Below, piece by piece: positions 27,628-38,323 of a DNA stretch of 64,000 bases (positions are counted from its first letter, which is position 1; the number at the start of each line of letters is the position of its first letter). Source of the stretch: Micromonospora haikouensis (GTDB taxonomy: Bacteria > Actinomycetota > Actinomycetes > Mycobacteriales > Micromonosporaceae). A program made the position numbers and the translations under genes. A model generated the notes under the pieces. It saw only the letters and a list, made by a program, of their open reading frames with translations. It ran no database searches and was not told the origin of the DNA. The stretch covers positions 82,653-146,652 of the forward strand of contig NZ_FMCW01000010.1 in the NCBI RefSeq assembly GCF_900091595.1. The letters run 5' to 3'.

Positions 27628-29817
27628 ATGCCGCCACCCCGGTCGCCGCTGTCGCGGCTGTTCACCGTGCTGCTCGCCGGACTGCTCGCCGGCCTCGCGC
27701 TGGCCGCCGCCGCGCTGCCGGCCAACCTGCTGCTCGGCTACGCCGCCAAGTCGGCCGTCGGGTCCTACGCGGCCCTGCCCGAGGCGCTGCGCACCCCGAC
27801 CACCCCGCAGCGGTCGTACCTGTACGCCAACGACGGCAAGACGCTGATCACCACGTTCTACGACGTCAACCGCACCGACGTGCCGCTGGCCGACATCGCC
27901 CCGGTGATGCGCGAGGCCATCGTGGCCGCCGAGGACCGGCGCTTCTACTCCCACGGGGGCACCGACCTGCGCGGCATCGCCCGCGCCCTGGTCGCCAACG
28001 TCACCGGCGGCGGCACCGAGCAGGGCGGCTCCACGCTGACCATGCAGTACGTGCGCAACGTGCTCAAGACCGACCCGAACCGCACCGCCGAGGAGCGGGC
28101 CGCGGCCACCGAGCAGACCGTCGGGCGCAAGCTCCAGGAGATCCGGTACGCCACGGCGCTGGAGCAGCGGCTCAGCAAGGACGAGATCCTCAACCGCTAC
28201 CTCAACATCGCGTACTTCGGCTCCGGCGCGTACGGCATCGCGGCGGCCAGTCAGCGCTACTTCGCCAAGTCCCCGGCCGAGCTGACCCTGCCCGAGGCGG
28301 CGCTGCTCGCCGGCCTGGTGCAGTCGCCCGACGCGTACAGCCCGATCGACGGGGACGCCGACGCGGCCCTGGCCCGGCGGGCGTACGTGCTCGACGCGAT
28401 GGCCGCCACCGGCAGGATCACCGCCGAGCAGGCGACTGCCGCGAAGACCGCGAAGGTGACCCTGCGCCCCACCCAGCAGCCCAACGGCTGCACCGCCGTC
28501 GCCGACGGCCACGACGACTGGGGCTTCTTCTGCGACTACCTGCGCCAGTGGTGGCTCACCCAGCCCGCGTTCGGCGAGACCGTCGCCGAGCGGGAGCAGG
28601 CGCTGCGCCGGGGCGGCTACACCGTCGTCACCTCGCTGGACCCGAAGCTCCAGCAGACCGCGCAGCAGCAGGCCACGGCCGTCTACGGGTACGACGACAA
28701 GCGTGCCCTGCCCATCGCGGCCGTGCAGCCCGGCACCGGCCGGGTGCTCGCCATGGCGGTCAACCGGCACTACGGCCTCGACGCCAACCCCGACGGGCAG
28801 ACCAACCACCCCAACACCGTCAACCCGCTGATCTCCGGCGGCGGTGGCGTCGACGGATACCAGGCGGGGTCGACGTTCAAGCTGTTCACCATGCTCGCCG
28901 CGCTCGAGAACGGCAAGCAGCTCGCCACCGGCTTCGACGCGCCCAGCCGGCTGCCCACCCGGTACGCCGCCGAGGGGGAGGCCAGCTGCGGCGGCAAGTG
29001 GTGCCCCGCCAACGCCAACCCGCAGTGGATGGACGGCTACCGCACCATGTGGGACGGCTTCGGCCGCTCCGTGAACACGTACTTCGTGTGGCTGTCGGAG
29101 CAGGTCGGCCCGGCGAAGGTGGTGGAGATGGCCCAGCGCCTCGGCATCACCTTCCGCGCCGAGGCCGACGCCGCCTTCGCCCGCGACAACGCCGCCAACT
29201 GGGGATCATTCACCCTCGGGGTGGCGGCCACCACCCCCCTCGACCTCGCCAACGCCTACGCCACCGTGGCCGCCGAGGGGACGTACTGCACGCCCTTGCC
29301 CGTGGTGTCGGTGACCGCCGCCGACGGCGACGAGGTCGACGTCGGCGAGCCGTCCTGCCGCCGGGTGCTCGACGCCGACGTGGCCCGGGCGGCCACCGAC
29401 GCGGCCCGCTGCCCGGTCGGCCAGCAGACCACCTACGGCCAGTGCGACGGCGGCACCGCCACCGCCGTGGACACGATCGTCGGGCGACCGGTCGCCGGCA
29501 AGACCGGCAGCTCGGAGGGGGCCGCCACGGAGACGTTCGTCGGCTTCACCCCGCAGGTCGCCGTCGCCGGCATCGCCGCCAACCCCGACGACCCGGGCGA
29601 CGCGGTCGGCTCGGCCGTGCAGGCGAAGGTCATCGCCGCGGTGGCCCGGACGATCCGCGCCGCCGTGGACGGCCAGCCGGTGCGCGACTTCACCCCGCCC
29701 AGCCGGGAACTGGCCGGCGAGGTGCACCGCCCCGCCCCGCAGCCGACGCCCACCCCGAGCCCGCAGGAGACCCTCCCGCCGGACGTGCTGCGCTGGCTCA
29801 ACCGCGCCCGCGGCTGA
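27628..29817 (+). CDS. Bifunctional class A penicillin-binding protein
   Basis: A 729-residue peptidoglycan synthase with one N-terminal membrane helix. The glycosyltransferase (GT51) domain has EDRRFYSHGG near residue 102, GGSTLTMQ and RKLQEIRYA. The transpeptidase domain has STFK near 415, SVN near 481 and KTGSSE near 625. A Pro/Thr-rich tail ends the protein. The ATG opens onto the basic-hydrophobic N-terminus; a GTG 18 bases upstream is possible. It stands alone, and a palindromic repeat follows its stop. Confidence 0.92.
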   Translation: MPPPRSPLSRLFTVLLAGLLAGLALAAAALPANLLLGYAAKSAVGSYAALPEALRTPTTPQRSYLYANDGKTLITTFYDVNRTDVPLADIAPVMREAIVAAEDRRFYSHGGTDLRGIARALVANVTGGGTEQGGSTLTMQYVRNVLKTDPNRTAEERAAATEQTVGRKLQEIRYATALEQRLSKDEILNRYLNIAYFGSGAYGIAAASQRYFAKSPAELTLPEAALLAGLVQSPDAYSPIDGDADAALARRAYVLDAMAATGRITAEQATAAKTAKVTLRPTQQPNGCTAVADGHDDWGFFCDYLRQWWLTQPAFGETVAEREQALRRGGYTVVTSLDPKLQQTAQQQATAVYGYDDKRALPIAAVQPGTGRVLAMAVNRHYGLDANPDGQTNHPNTVNPLISGGGGVDGYQAGSTFKLFTMLAALENGKQLATGFDAPSRLPTRYAAEGEASCGGKWCPANANPQWMDGYRTMWDGFGRSVNTYFVWLSEQVGPAKVVEMAQRLGITFRAEADAAFARDNAANWGSFTLGVAATTPLDLANAYATVAAEGTYCTPLPVVSVTAADGDEVDVGEPSCRRVLDADVARAATDAARCPVGQQTTYGQCDGGTATAVDTIVGRPVAGKTGSSEGAATETFVGFTPQVAVAGIAANPDDPGDAVGSAVQAKVIAAVARTIRAAVDGQPVRDFTPPSRELAGEVHRPAPQPTPTPSPQETLPPDVLRWLNRARG

Positions 29818-29818
29818 G

Positions 29819-29874
29819 GTGCAAGGAAGGGCCCCCTGTTAACGCTTTCTGTAGAGCAGGGGCCCCTTCTTAAC
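29819..29874 (+). repeat. Intergenic palindromic repeat, copy C
   Basis: GTGCAAGGAAGGGCCCCCTG and TTAACGCTTTC, then GCAGGGGCCCCTTCTTAAC. It begins 2 bases after the PBP stop, and its far end supplies the TAA stop codon of the convergent kinase gene. Arms pair with one mismatch, so it probably doubles as a two-way terminator. Confidence 0.85.
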
Positions 29875-30520
29875 CAGCCGCCGCAGCATCCGGGCCGGAG
29901 GAGCCCGCCGCCGCGCCCTGCCCGTCGACCAGCGGCGCGACCACCCCGTCCAGCGCGGCGGCCACCTCGTCGGGGTCGCCGTCGCCGGGCAGCACGACGA
30001 ATCCGCCGAACTCCGGCAGCGCCCGGTAGGCGGCGTCCAGCGCGCGCAGGTGCGTCAGCTCCTCAGTGTCGATGCCGCGGGCCAGCACCCGCCGCTGGGC
30101 GACCTCCGGCGCGACGGCCAGGAAGCAGACCACCGTCGGCGCGGGAAACATCCGGTACGCCGCGCGCACCGCCCGCCCGAACCGGTCGCCCCGGGCCCGC
30201 ATGATCACGTACTGGCAGTAGGTCCACCGGTCCAGCACCGCCGTGCGCCCGGTCGCCCACGACCAGAGCAGGGTGCGGGCCATCGCGGCCGCGCGCACCG
30301 CCGCCTCGACGACCGGATAGCAGGTACGCCCGAACAGCGCCACCCCGTCCGGCCGTCCGACCGCCCGGGCCAGCCTGTTCCACAGCGGCCGACCACCGGC
30401 GTTCTCGAAGTACGCGGCCGGTACGCCCCGCGCGGTCAGCCGCCGCGCCAGCGCCCGCGCCTGGGTGGTCTTGCCGGAGCCGTCGACGCCGACGAGCGCG
30501 ATCAGCACGGGGCGTCTCAT
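29870..30520 (-). CDS. Thymidylate-kinase-like P-loop protein
   Basis: A 216-residue P-loop kinase. The Walker A motif is VGVDGSGKTTQ, followed by the family AYFENAGG and LDRWTYCQYV (DR motif) segments. It lacks parts of the canonical dTMP kinase LID, so the substrate is uncertain. The ATG was chosen as the one immediately before the first strand (RRPVLIALVGVDG). The TAA stop lies in the intergenic repeat, so the last residues were probably set by repeat insertion. Confidence 0.75.
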   Translation of the reverse strand: MRRPVLIALVGVDGSGKTTQARALARRLTARGVPAAYFENAGGRPLWNRLARAVGRPDGVALFGRTCYPVVEAAVRAAAMARTLLWSWATGRTAVLDRWTYCQYVIMRARGDRFGRAVRAAYRMFPAPTVVCFLAVAPEVAQRRVLARGIDTEELTHLRALDAAYRALPEFGGFVVLPGDGDPDEVAAALDGVVAPLVDGQGAAAGSSGPDAAAAG

Positions 30521-30625
30521 GCCCCGCCACCCTACCCACCGCGCGCGACCCGGCCCCCGCCTCACCCGCCCCGCGCGACGCCCCGCGCACCGCGCGACGG
30601 GCCGGCCGTCGCGCGGTGCGCGGGT

Positions 30626-30680
30626 GTGAGAAGGGAACCCTTCTCTACCGTATGCGTTAAGAAGGGGCCCTTCCTTTCAC
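30626..30680 (-). repeat. Intergenic palindromic repeat, copy D
   Basis: Read on the minus strand: GTGAAAGGAAGGGCCCCTTC, TTAACGCATACGG, then GAGAAGGGTTCCCTTCTCAC. The second arm differs from copies B and C (AAGGGTTCCCTT). The first four bases include the TGA stop of the ThDP enzyme gene. Confidence 0.75.
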
Positions 30681-32524
30681 CGCAGGCGGGGGCGCCAGGT
30701 GGACACGGCGGCCGGCAGGCCGCGGCGGACGATGCCCGCCCGGTCGGGGTCGCGCAGCACCGCCGCCGCCGTCTTGCGCGCCTGCGCGGCGGTGAAGTGC
30801 GGCGGCAGCATCAGCTCGGCCGGGTCCACCATCGCGTTGATCACCGTCGGGCGGTCGGAGGCCAGGGCGCGCCGCCAGGCGTCCGGCACCTGGTCGGGGG
30901 AGTCGACCAGGATGCCGTGCAGGCCGAGCACCTCCGCCCACCGGTGGTACGCCACGTCGGGCAGGTCCTGGCTGGCCGGGAACATCGGCGTGCCCTCGCC
31001 GGAGCGCTGCTCCCAGCTGACGAACGCCAGGTCCCGGTTGTTGAGCACCAGCACCACGAACCGGGGGTCCGGCCAGCTCCGCCAGTGCTTCGCCACGGTG
31101 ATCAGCTCGTTGACGCCGTTCATCTGCATCGCCCCGTCGCCGAGCAGGGCGATCAGCGGCCGGTCCGGGTGGGCGAGCTTCGCGGCGATCCCGTACGGCA
31201 TGGCCCCACCCATCGACAGCAGGGTGCCCGAGAGGCTGGCCAGCATCCCGGGGCGCAGCCGCAGGTGCCGGGCGTACCAGGCGGTGCAGGTGCCGCAGTC
31301 CACCGCGAGCATGACGTCACCGGGGAGCTGGTCGTCCAGCGCTGCGAACAGCGCCTGCGGGTTCACCGGGTCGGCGGACTGGCCGGCGATCTCCCGCTGG
31401 GCGCGGTGCCAGCCGGCGGTGGCGTCGGCGATGCGCTGCCGCCAGGCGGTCGGGGCGGTGCCGGGGCCCAGCTCGCGCAGCAGCGCCCGCAGGGTGGGGC
31501 CGGCGTCGCCGGTGAGGTTGACCTCGGTGGGGTAGCGCAGCCCCAGCCGGGAGCCGTCCACGTCGATCTGCACGCCCCGGGCCTGCCCCTGCGGCGGGTA
31601 GAACTCCGAGTACGGCATGTTGCTGCCGACGATCAGCAGCCGGTCGCAGTCGCGCATGAGCTGCCAGCTCGGCCGGGTGCCGAGCAGCCCGATCGCGCCG
31701 GTGACCCACGGCTCGCGGTGGTCCACGGCGGTGAAGCCGAGCAGGGCGGTGGCCACGCCCGCACCGAGCCGGTCCGCGACCTGCCGCACCTCGGCCTCCG
31801 CGCCCAGGGCGCCCTGGCCGACCAGCATCGCCACCCGCTCGCCGCCGCGCAGCACCTCCGCCGCCCGGCGGACGTCCGCCTCCGGCGGCACGGTCGTGGC
31901 GCTGCTCGGCACAGCCGACGTGTGGTAGTAGCCGTGCGCGTGCGGCGGGTCCGGGACGGCCGGCTCGTCCTGCACGTCGGAGGGGAGGACCAGCGCGGTG
32001 ACCGTGCGCCGGGCCAGCGCCGTCCGGCAGGCCCGGTCCACCAGGTGCCGCACCTGGGACGGGTCGTCGAGCTGGGCCAGGAACGCCGAGGCGACGTCCT
32101 TGTAGAGGGCGAGCAGGTCGACCTCCTGGTAGTAGCCGCCCCCCTCGGCGGTCAGCGCGGTGTGCCCCACCAGGGCCACCACCGGCTGGTGGTCGAGCTT
32201 CGCGTCGTACAGGCCGTTGAGCAGGTGGATCGCGCCCGGCCCGCTGGTGGCCAGGGCGCAGCCGAGCGGCCCGCCGCCGTACTTGACGTGCGCCGACGCG
32301 GCGAAGCCGGCGGTCTCCTCGTGGCGCACCTGGACGAACTCCGCCCGGTCGCCGGCGCGTTGCAGCGCCGAGGTCATCCCGTTGATGCCGTCGCCGGGGT
32401 AGCCGAAGTAGCGGCGTACGCCCCACTGGGCCAGCCGGGCCACGATGTGGTCGGCGACGGTGGCGTCCCTGGGCAGCCCGCCGTGCCCGTCCGGTGCCGG
32501 CTCGCCGGCCTGGTTCGCGTTCAC
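30677..32524 (-). CDS. ThDP-dependent enzyme, pyruvate oxidase/acetolactate synthase-like
   Basis: A 615-residue thiamine-diphosphate enzyme with three domains. The catalytic Glu lies in RHEETAGFAA near residue 67, and the ThDP motif starts at LLGDGAMQM and ends at VLVLNN. The central domain holds FAD-type positions in some members. Comparable actinobacterial proteins are usually labelled thiamine pyrophosphate-requiring enzyme or pyruvate oxidase; no acetolactate synthase small subunit lies nearby, which argues against ilvB. GGAGGG lies about 9 bases before the GTG start. Confidence 0.82.
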   Translation of the reverse strand: MNANQAGEPAPDGHGGLPRDATVADHIVARLAQWGVRRYFGYPGDGINGMTSALQRAGDRAEFVQVRHEETAGFAASAHVKYGGGPLGCALATSGPGAIHLLNGLYDAKLDHQPVVALVGHTALTAEGGGYYQEVDLLALYKDVASAFLAQLDDPSQVRHLVDRACRTALARRTVTALVLPSDVQDEPAVPDPPHAHGYYHTSAVPSSATTVPPEADVRRAAEVLRGGERVAMLVGQGALGAEAEVRQVADRLGAGVATALLGFTAVDHREPWVTGAIGLLGTRPSWQLMRDCDRLLIVGSNMPYSEFYPPQGQARGVQIDVDGSRLGLRYPTEVNLTGDAGPTLRALLRELGPGTAPTAWRQRIADATAGWHRAQREIAGQSADPVNPQALFAALDDQLPGDVMLAVDCGTCTAWYARHLRLRPGMLASLSGTLLSMGGAMPYGIAAKLAHPDRPLIALLGDGAMQMNGVNELITVAKHWRSWPDPRFVVLVLNNRDLAFVSWEQRSGEGTPMFPASQDLPDVAYHRWAEVLGLHGILVDSPDQVPDAWRRALASDRPTVINAMVDPAELMLPPHFTAAQARKTAAAVLRDPDRAGIVRRGLPAAVSTWRPRLR

Positions 32525-32644
32525 CCGCAGGGTCCCTCCGGTCGCGTCCGCTGTCCCGGATCACCGTTCCCCGTCGTACGCCGGGAAAACGCCGACCGGC
32601 GACCGGCGCTCGGGGCCGGCGGCGCGGTCCGGCAGAATCGCCGG

Positions 32645-33463
32645 ATGCCCGTGCAGCAGATCACCGACCCCGACGACGACCGGATCGCCGACTACCGCGC
32701 CCTCACCGACGTGGAGCTGCGCACCCGGTGGGAGCCGCCGCACGGCCTGTTCATCGCCGAGGGGGAGCTGGTGCTGCGCCGGGCGCTGCGGGCCGGCTAT
32801 CCGGCGCGGTCGTTCCTGGTGGACGCGAAGCGGGTCGACCAGCTGGCCGACCTCGACACCGGCGACGCCCCCGTGTACGCGGCCACCCCGGACGTGCTGG
32901 AGAAGGCGACCGGCTTCCACGTGCACCGGGGGGTGCTCGCCTCGTTCCGGCGCAGGCCGCTGCCGGACGTCGCCGGGGTGCTCGCCGCCGCGCGGCGGGT
33001 GGCGATCCTGGAGGACGTCAACAACCACACCAACCTCGGCGCGATCTTCCGGGGGGCCGCCGCGCTCGGCGTCGATGCGGTGCTGCTGTCGCCCACCTGC
33101 GCCGACCCGCTCTACCGGCGCAGCGTGCGGGTCAGCATGGGCGAGGTCTTCGCGGTGCCGTACGCCAAGTTCGAGCGCTGGCCGGACGGCCTGGACCAGG
33201 TGCGCCAGGCGGGGTTCACGGTGCTGGCCCTGACGCCGGCGGTGGACGCGGTGCCGATCCAGCGGTTGACCCCGGCGCAGCGCGCCCGGGCGGCGCTGCT
33301 GCTGGGTGCGGAGGGGCCCGGCCTCACGGCGGCGGCCCAGGCCGCCAGCGACGTGCGGGTGGTCGTCCCGATGCGGCGCGGGGTGGACTCGTTGAACGTG
33401 GCCGCCGCCGCGGCGGTGGCGTTCTGGGAGCTGGGCCGCGACGACCCGCCGTTCGGCGGGTAG
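32645..33463 (+). CDS. TrmH/SpoU-family RNA 2'-O-methyltransferase
   Basis: A 272-residue SPOUT methyltransferase. Motif 1 is NHTNLGAIFRGAAALG with its Asn and Arg, motif 2 is LLLGAEGPGL, and motif 3 is DSLNVAAAAAVAFWE. The N-terminal 90 residues form the RNA-binding extension found in rRNA enzymes. No ribosome site was seen. A CAGAAT six bases before the ATG could be the -10 of a leaderless transcript. Target RNA is unknown. Confidence 0.88.
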   Translation: MPVQQITDPDDDRIADYRALTDVELRTRWEPPHGLFIAEGELVLRRALRAGYPARSFLVDAKRVDQLADLDTGDAPVYAATPDVLEKATGFHVHRGVLASFRRRPLPDVAGVLAAARRVAILEDVNNHTNLGAIFRGAAALGVDAVLLSPTCADPLYRRSVRVSMGEVFAVPYAKFERWPDGLDQVRQAGFTVLALTPAVDAVPIQRLTPAQRARAALLLGAEGPGLTAAAQAASDVRVVVPMRRGVDSLNVAAAAAVAFWELGRDDPPFGG

Positions 33464-33505
33464 CCACGGGCGGGGAGTGACGCCCGTCGCGTCGGGCGCG
33501 TCCGC

Positions 33506-34993
<1,488 letters not shown>

Positions 34994-35070
34994 GCCCCGT
35001 CGCGGCGGGGCCGGCGGGTCGCCCGGCATCGGCGGCCCGTACCCCGTCGCGGCCTGTTCAGGATCGGAGT

Positions 35071-35111
35071 CACGGACGGTAGCGTGTCGCCCGTGTTCCC
35101 TACCGTCCGTG
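35071..35111 (+). promoter_or_regulatory. Perfect inverted repeat across the PucR-type gene start
   Basis: cacggacggtag (35071-35082) and ctaccgtccgtg (35100-35111) are exact reverse complements, 17 bases apart. Both candidate GTG starts (35084 and 35093) lie in the intervening loop, and the only purine-rich site, ggacgg, lies in the left arm. It could be an RNA hairpin hiding the start or a DNA operator for the regulator itself. Confidence 0.7.
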
Positions 35112-36889
35112 AGATCCTCGCGCTCGACCCGATCCGCCACGGCGCGCCCCGCCTGGTGGCCGGGGAGGCCGGCCTGGACCGGCCGGTGCGCTGGGTGCAC
35201 GTGGCGGAGGTGCCCGACATCGCGTCCCTGCTGCGCGGCGGTGAGCTGGTGCTCACCACCGGCATCGGGCTGCCCGGCGAGGACGCCGGGTTGCGCGCGT
35301 TCATCGGCGAGCTGGCCGACGTCGGCGTCTCCGGCCTCGTCGTCGAGCTGGGCCGCCGGTATGTCAGCGGCGTGCCCCGGGTGATGGCCGCCGCCGCGGC
35401 CCGGCGCGGGCTGCCCCTGGTCGAGCTGCGCCGGGCCACCCCGTTCGTGCGGGTCACCGAGGCCGTGCACGCGCTGATCGTCGACGCCCAGCTCACCGAG
35501 CTGCGGGCGACCGAGGAGATCCACCAGCGGTTCACCGAGCTGTCGGTCGAGGGCGCCGGCCCGGCCGAGGTGGTCCGGCAGGCCGCCGAGCTGTCCGGCT
35601 GCCCGGTGGTGCTGGAGAACCTGTCGCGGCAGGTGCTCGCGTACGACCCGGCGGGGCAGAGCGCCGAGCTGCTGCTGGACGGCTGGGAGCAGCACTCCCG
35701 GCGGATCAGCCCGCCGGGGCGGACCGCGTACGACGCGGACCGGGGCTGGCTGGTGACCACCGTCGGGGCCCGCGGGCAGGACTGGGGGCGGCTGCTGCTG
35801 CGCTGGCCGGGCGGCGGGGAGCTGACCACCGGCGCGCCAGTGCGCGACGGGGCGCCGGAGCCGGGCCCCGCCGACGTCGCCCCGCCGCCGCAGGCCCCGC
35901 CGACCCGGCTGACGATCCTCGTCGAGCGGGCCGCCTCCGCGCTCGCGCTGGGCCGGCTGATTTGGCGCGACGCCGAGGGGCTGGAGCGGCAGATCCACCG
36001 GACGCTGCTCACCGCCCTCCTGGACCACTCCCGCCCGGTCGACGAGGTGGCCCTGCGCGCGCGGGCGCTGGGGGTGGTGCTGGAGCGCCGGCACCTCGTC
36101 GGCGTGGTGGTGCGCTACCGCGGCGACGAGCCGGCCGCCGACGGGACCCCGCCGGAGGGGCCCGCACCGGTGGACCCGGAGGCGGGGCCGGCCCGGCTGC
36201 GGGACCTGTCGGAGGCGGTCGGGCAGGCCCTGCGCGAGGCGAAGCTGACCGGGCTGAGCAGCGCCGTCGACGACCAGTCGGTGGGCGTGCTGCTCGCCCT
36301 GCCCGACCCGGCGGCGGAGGAACGGGCGCTGGCCGGCTTCGCCGCCGCGCTGCGCCGCAACCGGGTCGACGCCGCCGGGCCGAGGGCCGCCGAGCCCGCA
36401 CCGGCCCGGACGCCCGAGCCCGCCCGGGGGAACGGTGCGGGCGCGGTGATCGTCGCCGCCGGCTCCGGGGTGGGCAGCCTGCGGGAGGCGCGCCGCTCGC
36501 TGGTCGAGGCGCGGCAGGTCGCCGACGCGGCCCGCCGGGACCGCCGGGACCTGCCGATCTTCCGGCTGCCGCACGTCGGGCTGGCCGGCCTGCTGCACCT
36601 GCTGCGCGACGAGCCGCGCCTGCAGACGTTCGTTGAGCGCGAGCTGGGTGCCCTGCTGGCGTACGACGCCCGGCACCCCCGCGAGCAGCTGCTCGGCACC
36701 CTGCGGGCGTACCTGGAGCAGGGGCGCAACAAGTCGGCGGCGGCCGCCGCCGCGCACCTGTCCCGGCCGGCGTTCTACGAGCGGCTGGCCCGCATCGCCC
36801 GGATCCTCGACGCCGACCTCGACTCGGTGGAGGTGTGCCTGTCCCTGCACGTGGCCCTGCTGGCCCTGGACGCCGTCCGCGCCCCCTGA
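35084..36889 (+). CDS. PucR-family transcriptional regulator
   Basis: A 601-residue regulator. The N-terminal PucR domain (VREILALDPIRHGAPRLVAG, then LVLTTGIGLP) is followed by a GAF-like middle part and a C-terminal helix-turn-helix (LLGTLRAYLEQGRNKSAAAA, then AHLSRPAFYERLARIARIL). Members often control purine, pyrimidine or amino-acid catabolism. The only catabolic operon nearby is the aminotransferase-semialdehyde dehydrogenase pair at 44 kb. The start is either 35084 or the GTG at 35093. Its stop abuts the murL stop with no gap. Confidence 0.85.
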   Translation: MSPVFPTVREILALDPIRHGAPRLVAGEAGLDRPVRWVHVAEVPDIASLLRGGELVLTTGIGLPGEDAGLRAFIGELADVGVSGLVVELGRRYVSGVPRVMAAAAARRGLPLVELRRATPFVRVTEAVHALIVDAQLTELRATEEIHQRFTELSVEGAGPAEVVRQAAELSGCPVVLENLSRQVLAYDPAGQSAELLLDGWEQHSRRISPPGRTAYDADRGWLVTTVGARGQDWGRLLLRWPGGGELTTGAPVRDGAPEPGPADVAPPPQAPPTRLTILVERAASALALGRLIWRDAEGLERQIHRTLLTALLDHSRPVDEVALRARALGVVLERRHLVGVVVRYRGDEPAADGTPPEGPAPVDPEAGPARLRDLSEAVGQALREAKLTGLSSAVDDQSVGVLLALPDPAAEERALAGFAAALRRNRVDAAGPRAAEPAPARTPEPARGNGAGAVIVAAGSGVGSLREARRSLVEARQVADAARRDRRDLPIFRLPHVGLAGLLHLLRDEPRLQTFVERELGALLAYDARHPREQLLGTLRAYLEQGRNKSAAAAAAHLSRPAFYERLARIARILDADLDSVEVCLSLHVALLALDAVRAP

Positions 36890-38236
36890 TCAGCCGGGCA
36901 GGAGGGCCTTCGCGTAGGCGGAGGGGACGAAGTGGGGGCCGCCGGGGGTGAAGACGTCCGAGGTGGCCGCCGCCGACCAGGCCGTCTCCGGCACCGCGTC
37001 GACCAGGGCCCGCACGACCGGGGCGGCGCGCCACTGCTCCTGCTCGGCGAGGAGGCCCAGCGCCACCACCGACTCCTCGACCTCGCCGACGCACTCGAAC
37101 GGCTTGTGCCCGTCCACGCCGAGCAGCTCCCGGTAGCCGGGGAGCTGGGACTCGTCGGCCAGCAGGTCGCCGCCGAAGATCCGCACGACCCGCTCGCGCG
37201 GCATGAACGGGGCCATGGCCAGGAACACGAACCGGCACTTCGGGCAGTCGCGGCACCAGCGCTCGCTCGCGTCGCGCAGCTTGAACGCGGCGTTGCAGCT
37301 GGTCACCACGTCGTCGTACCGGTCGATCTCGGCGAAGAGCCGGGCGATGTGCAGCTCGGACAGCGAGCGCAGCAGCGAGAAGTAGGGCTCGGTGAGCCCG
37401 GCGTGCTCGGCCAGCGCCGCCCGCAGCAGCCCCTCGGCCTCCACCCCCTTGGACCACTGGTGGTTGATCTCGTGGCCGTTCCAGACCAGGTTGGGGTCGG
37501 ACGCGGACCGCTCGTTGGACATCACCACCGGGCCGAGCCCGTTGAGCACGGCCGTGGCGACCGCGATCAGCGAGTTGATCGCGGTGACCGGGATGTGCCC
37601 GTTGCGGGCCCCGGCGGCGTTGAGGTCGAACAGCACCGGGTCGATGCGCCGCCGCGCCGCGAGGGCGGCCAGCCCGGACGCCTCGTTGACCGCGACGATG
37701 ACGTGGTTCGGGTTGACCGAGAACGGCACCGGGTCGAGTCCGGCGCGGCGCAGCGCCTCCAGGCTGACGATGGAGTCCTTGCCCCCGCCGACGGCCGACA
37801 GGGGGCGCAGGTCGGAGTTGTCGTACGCCCGCGCGGGCGACACCGAGCCCGCGGGGATCTCCGGGGTCAGCTCCAGCACGTGCGGGAGCTGGTTGCGGTA
37901 GGCGTACTCGGCGAGGCCCTTGGTGTAGACGGCCGTGACCAGCGCGGCGGCGGCCCCGCCCAGCGGCGCCGGCAGCACCAGCCGGCGGGGCGCGGCGGCC
38001 TTGTAGTAGCTGACGCCGGCGACGACGTGCAGCAGCTCCAGCACCCGGCCGAGGATGGCGACCGTCGCGTCGGACGGCGGTTCGGCCGGCAGGGGGAGGG
38101 TGATCGCCTCGGTGAACCGCTGCTCGCCGCCGGGGCCGGTGAGGGCGTAGTCGAACAACGCCTCGCCGGTGGCGAGGTCGATCGAGTAGGACGGGAAGGT
38201 GAAGGCGTCCATCCGCCGGAGCTGCTCGTTGGGCAC
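36890..38236 (-). CDS. murL: UDP-MurNAc-L-Ala-L-Glu epimerase, MurL-like
   Basis: A 448-residue protein. The core carries a PP-loop, LSAVGGGKDSIVSLEALR, near the centre, with LLHVVAGVSYYKAA and EYAYRNQLPHVLELTPEIP before it and a Cys pair in CRDCPKC after it. This pattern fits MurL, which uses ATP to epimerise the terminal L-Glu of UDP-MurNAc-L-Ala-L-Glu. The divergent neighbour is a MurD-type ligase, as in the described murD2-murL pairs. The GTG start has no ribosome site; TAGTAT five bases upstream suggests a leaderless message. Function is inferred from family and context. Confidence 0.8.
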   Translation of the reverse strand: MPNEQLRRMDAFTFPSYSIDLATGEALFDYALTGPGGEQRFTEAITLPLPAEPPSDATVAILGRVLELLHVVAGVSYYKAAAPRRLVLPAPLGGAAAALVTAVYTKGLAEYAYRNQLPHVLELTPEIPAGSVSPARAYDNSDLRPLSAVGGGKDSIVSLEALRRAGLDPVPFSVNPNHVIVAVNEASGLAALAARRRIDPVLFDLNAAGARNGHIPVTAINSLIAVATAVLNGLGPVVMSNERSASDPNLVWNGHEINHQWSKGVEAEGLLRAALAEHAGLTEPYFSLLRSLSELHIARLFAEIDRYDDVVTSCNAAFKLRDASERWCRDCPKCRFVFLAMAPFMPRERVVRIFGGDLLADESQLPGYRELLGVDGHKPFECVGEVEESVVALGLLAEQEQWRAAPVVRALVDAVPETAWSAAATSDVFTPGGPHFVPSAYAKALLPG

Positions 38237-38323
38237 ACGCCATACTAGGCCCTGGTTCGTCCGGCCGTGCCCGGCTGCGTCGGACCGGCCCGCCGACGTG
38301 CCCGACCGTGGAGGAGATCCCCC

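Noticed and set aside
30677..32524. Reading the ThDP enzyme as acetolactate synthase (ilvB)
   Set aside because: No small subunit or ilvC lies nearby, and the sequence fits the pyruvate oxidase-like branch better. The substrate is left open.
30050..32644. Long plus-strand extension upstream of the TrmH-type methyltransferase
   Set aside because: The extension is antisense to the ThDP enzyme and lacks domains. The methyltransferase family sequence starts at the ATG at 32645.
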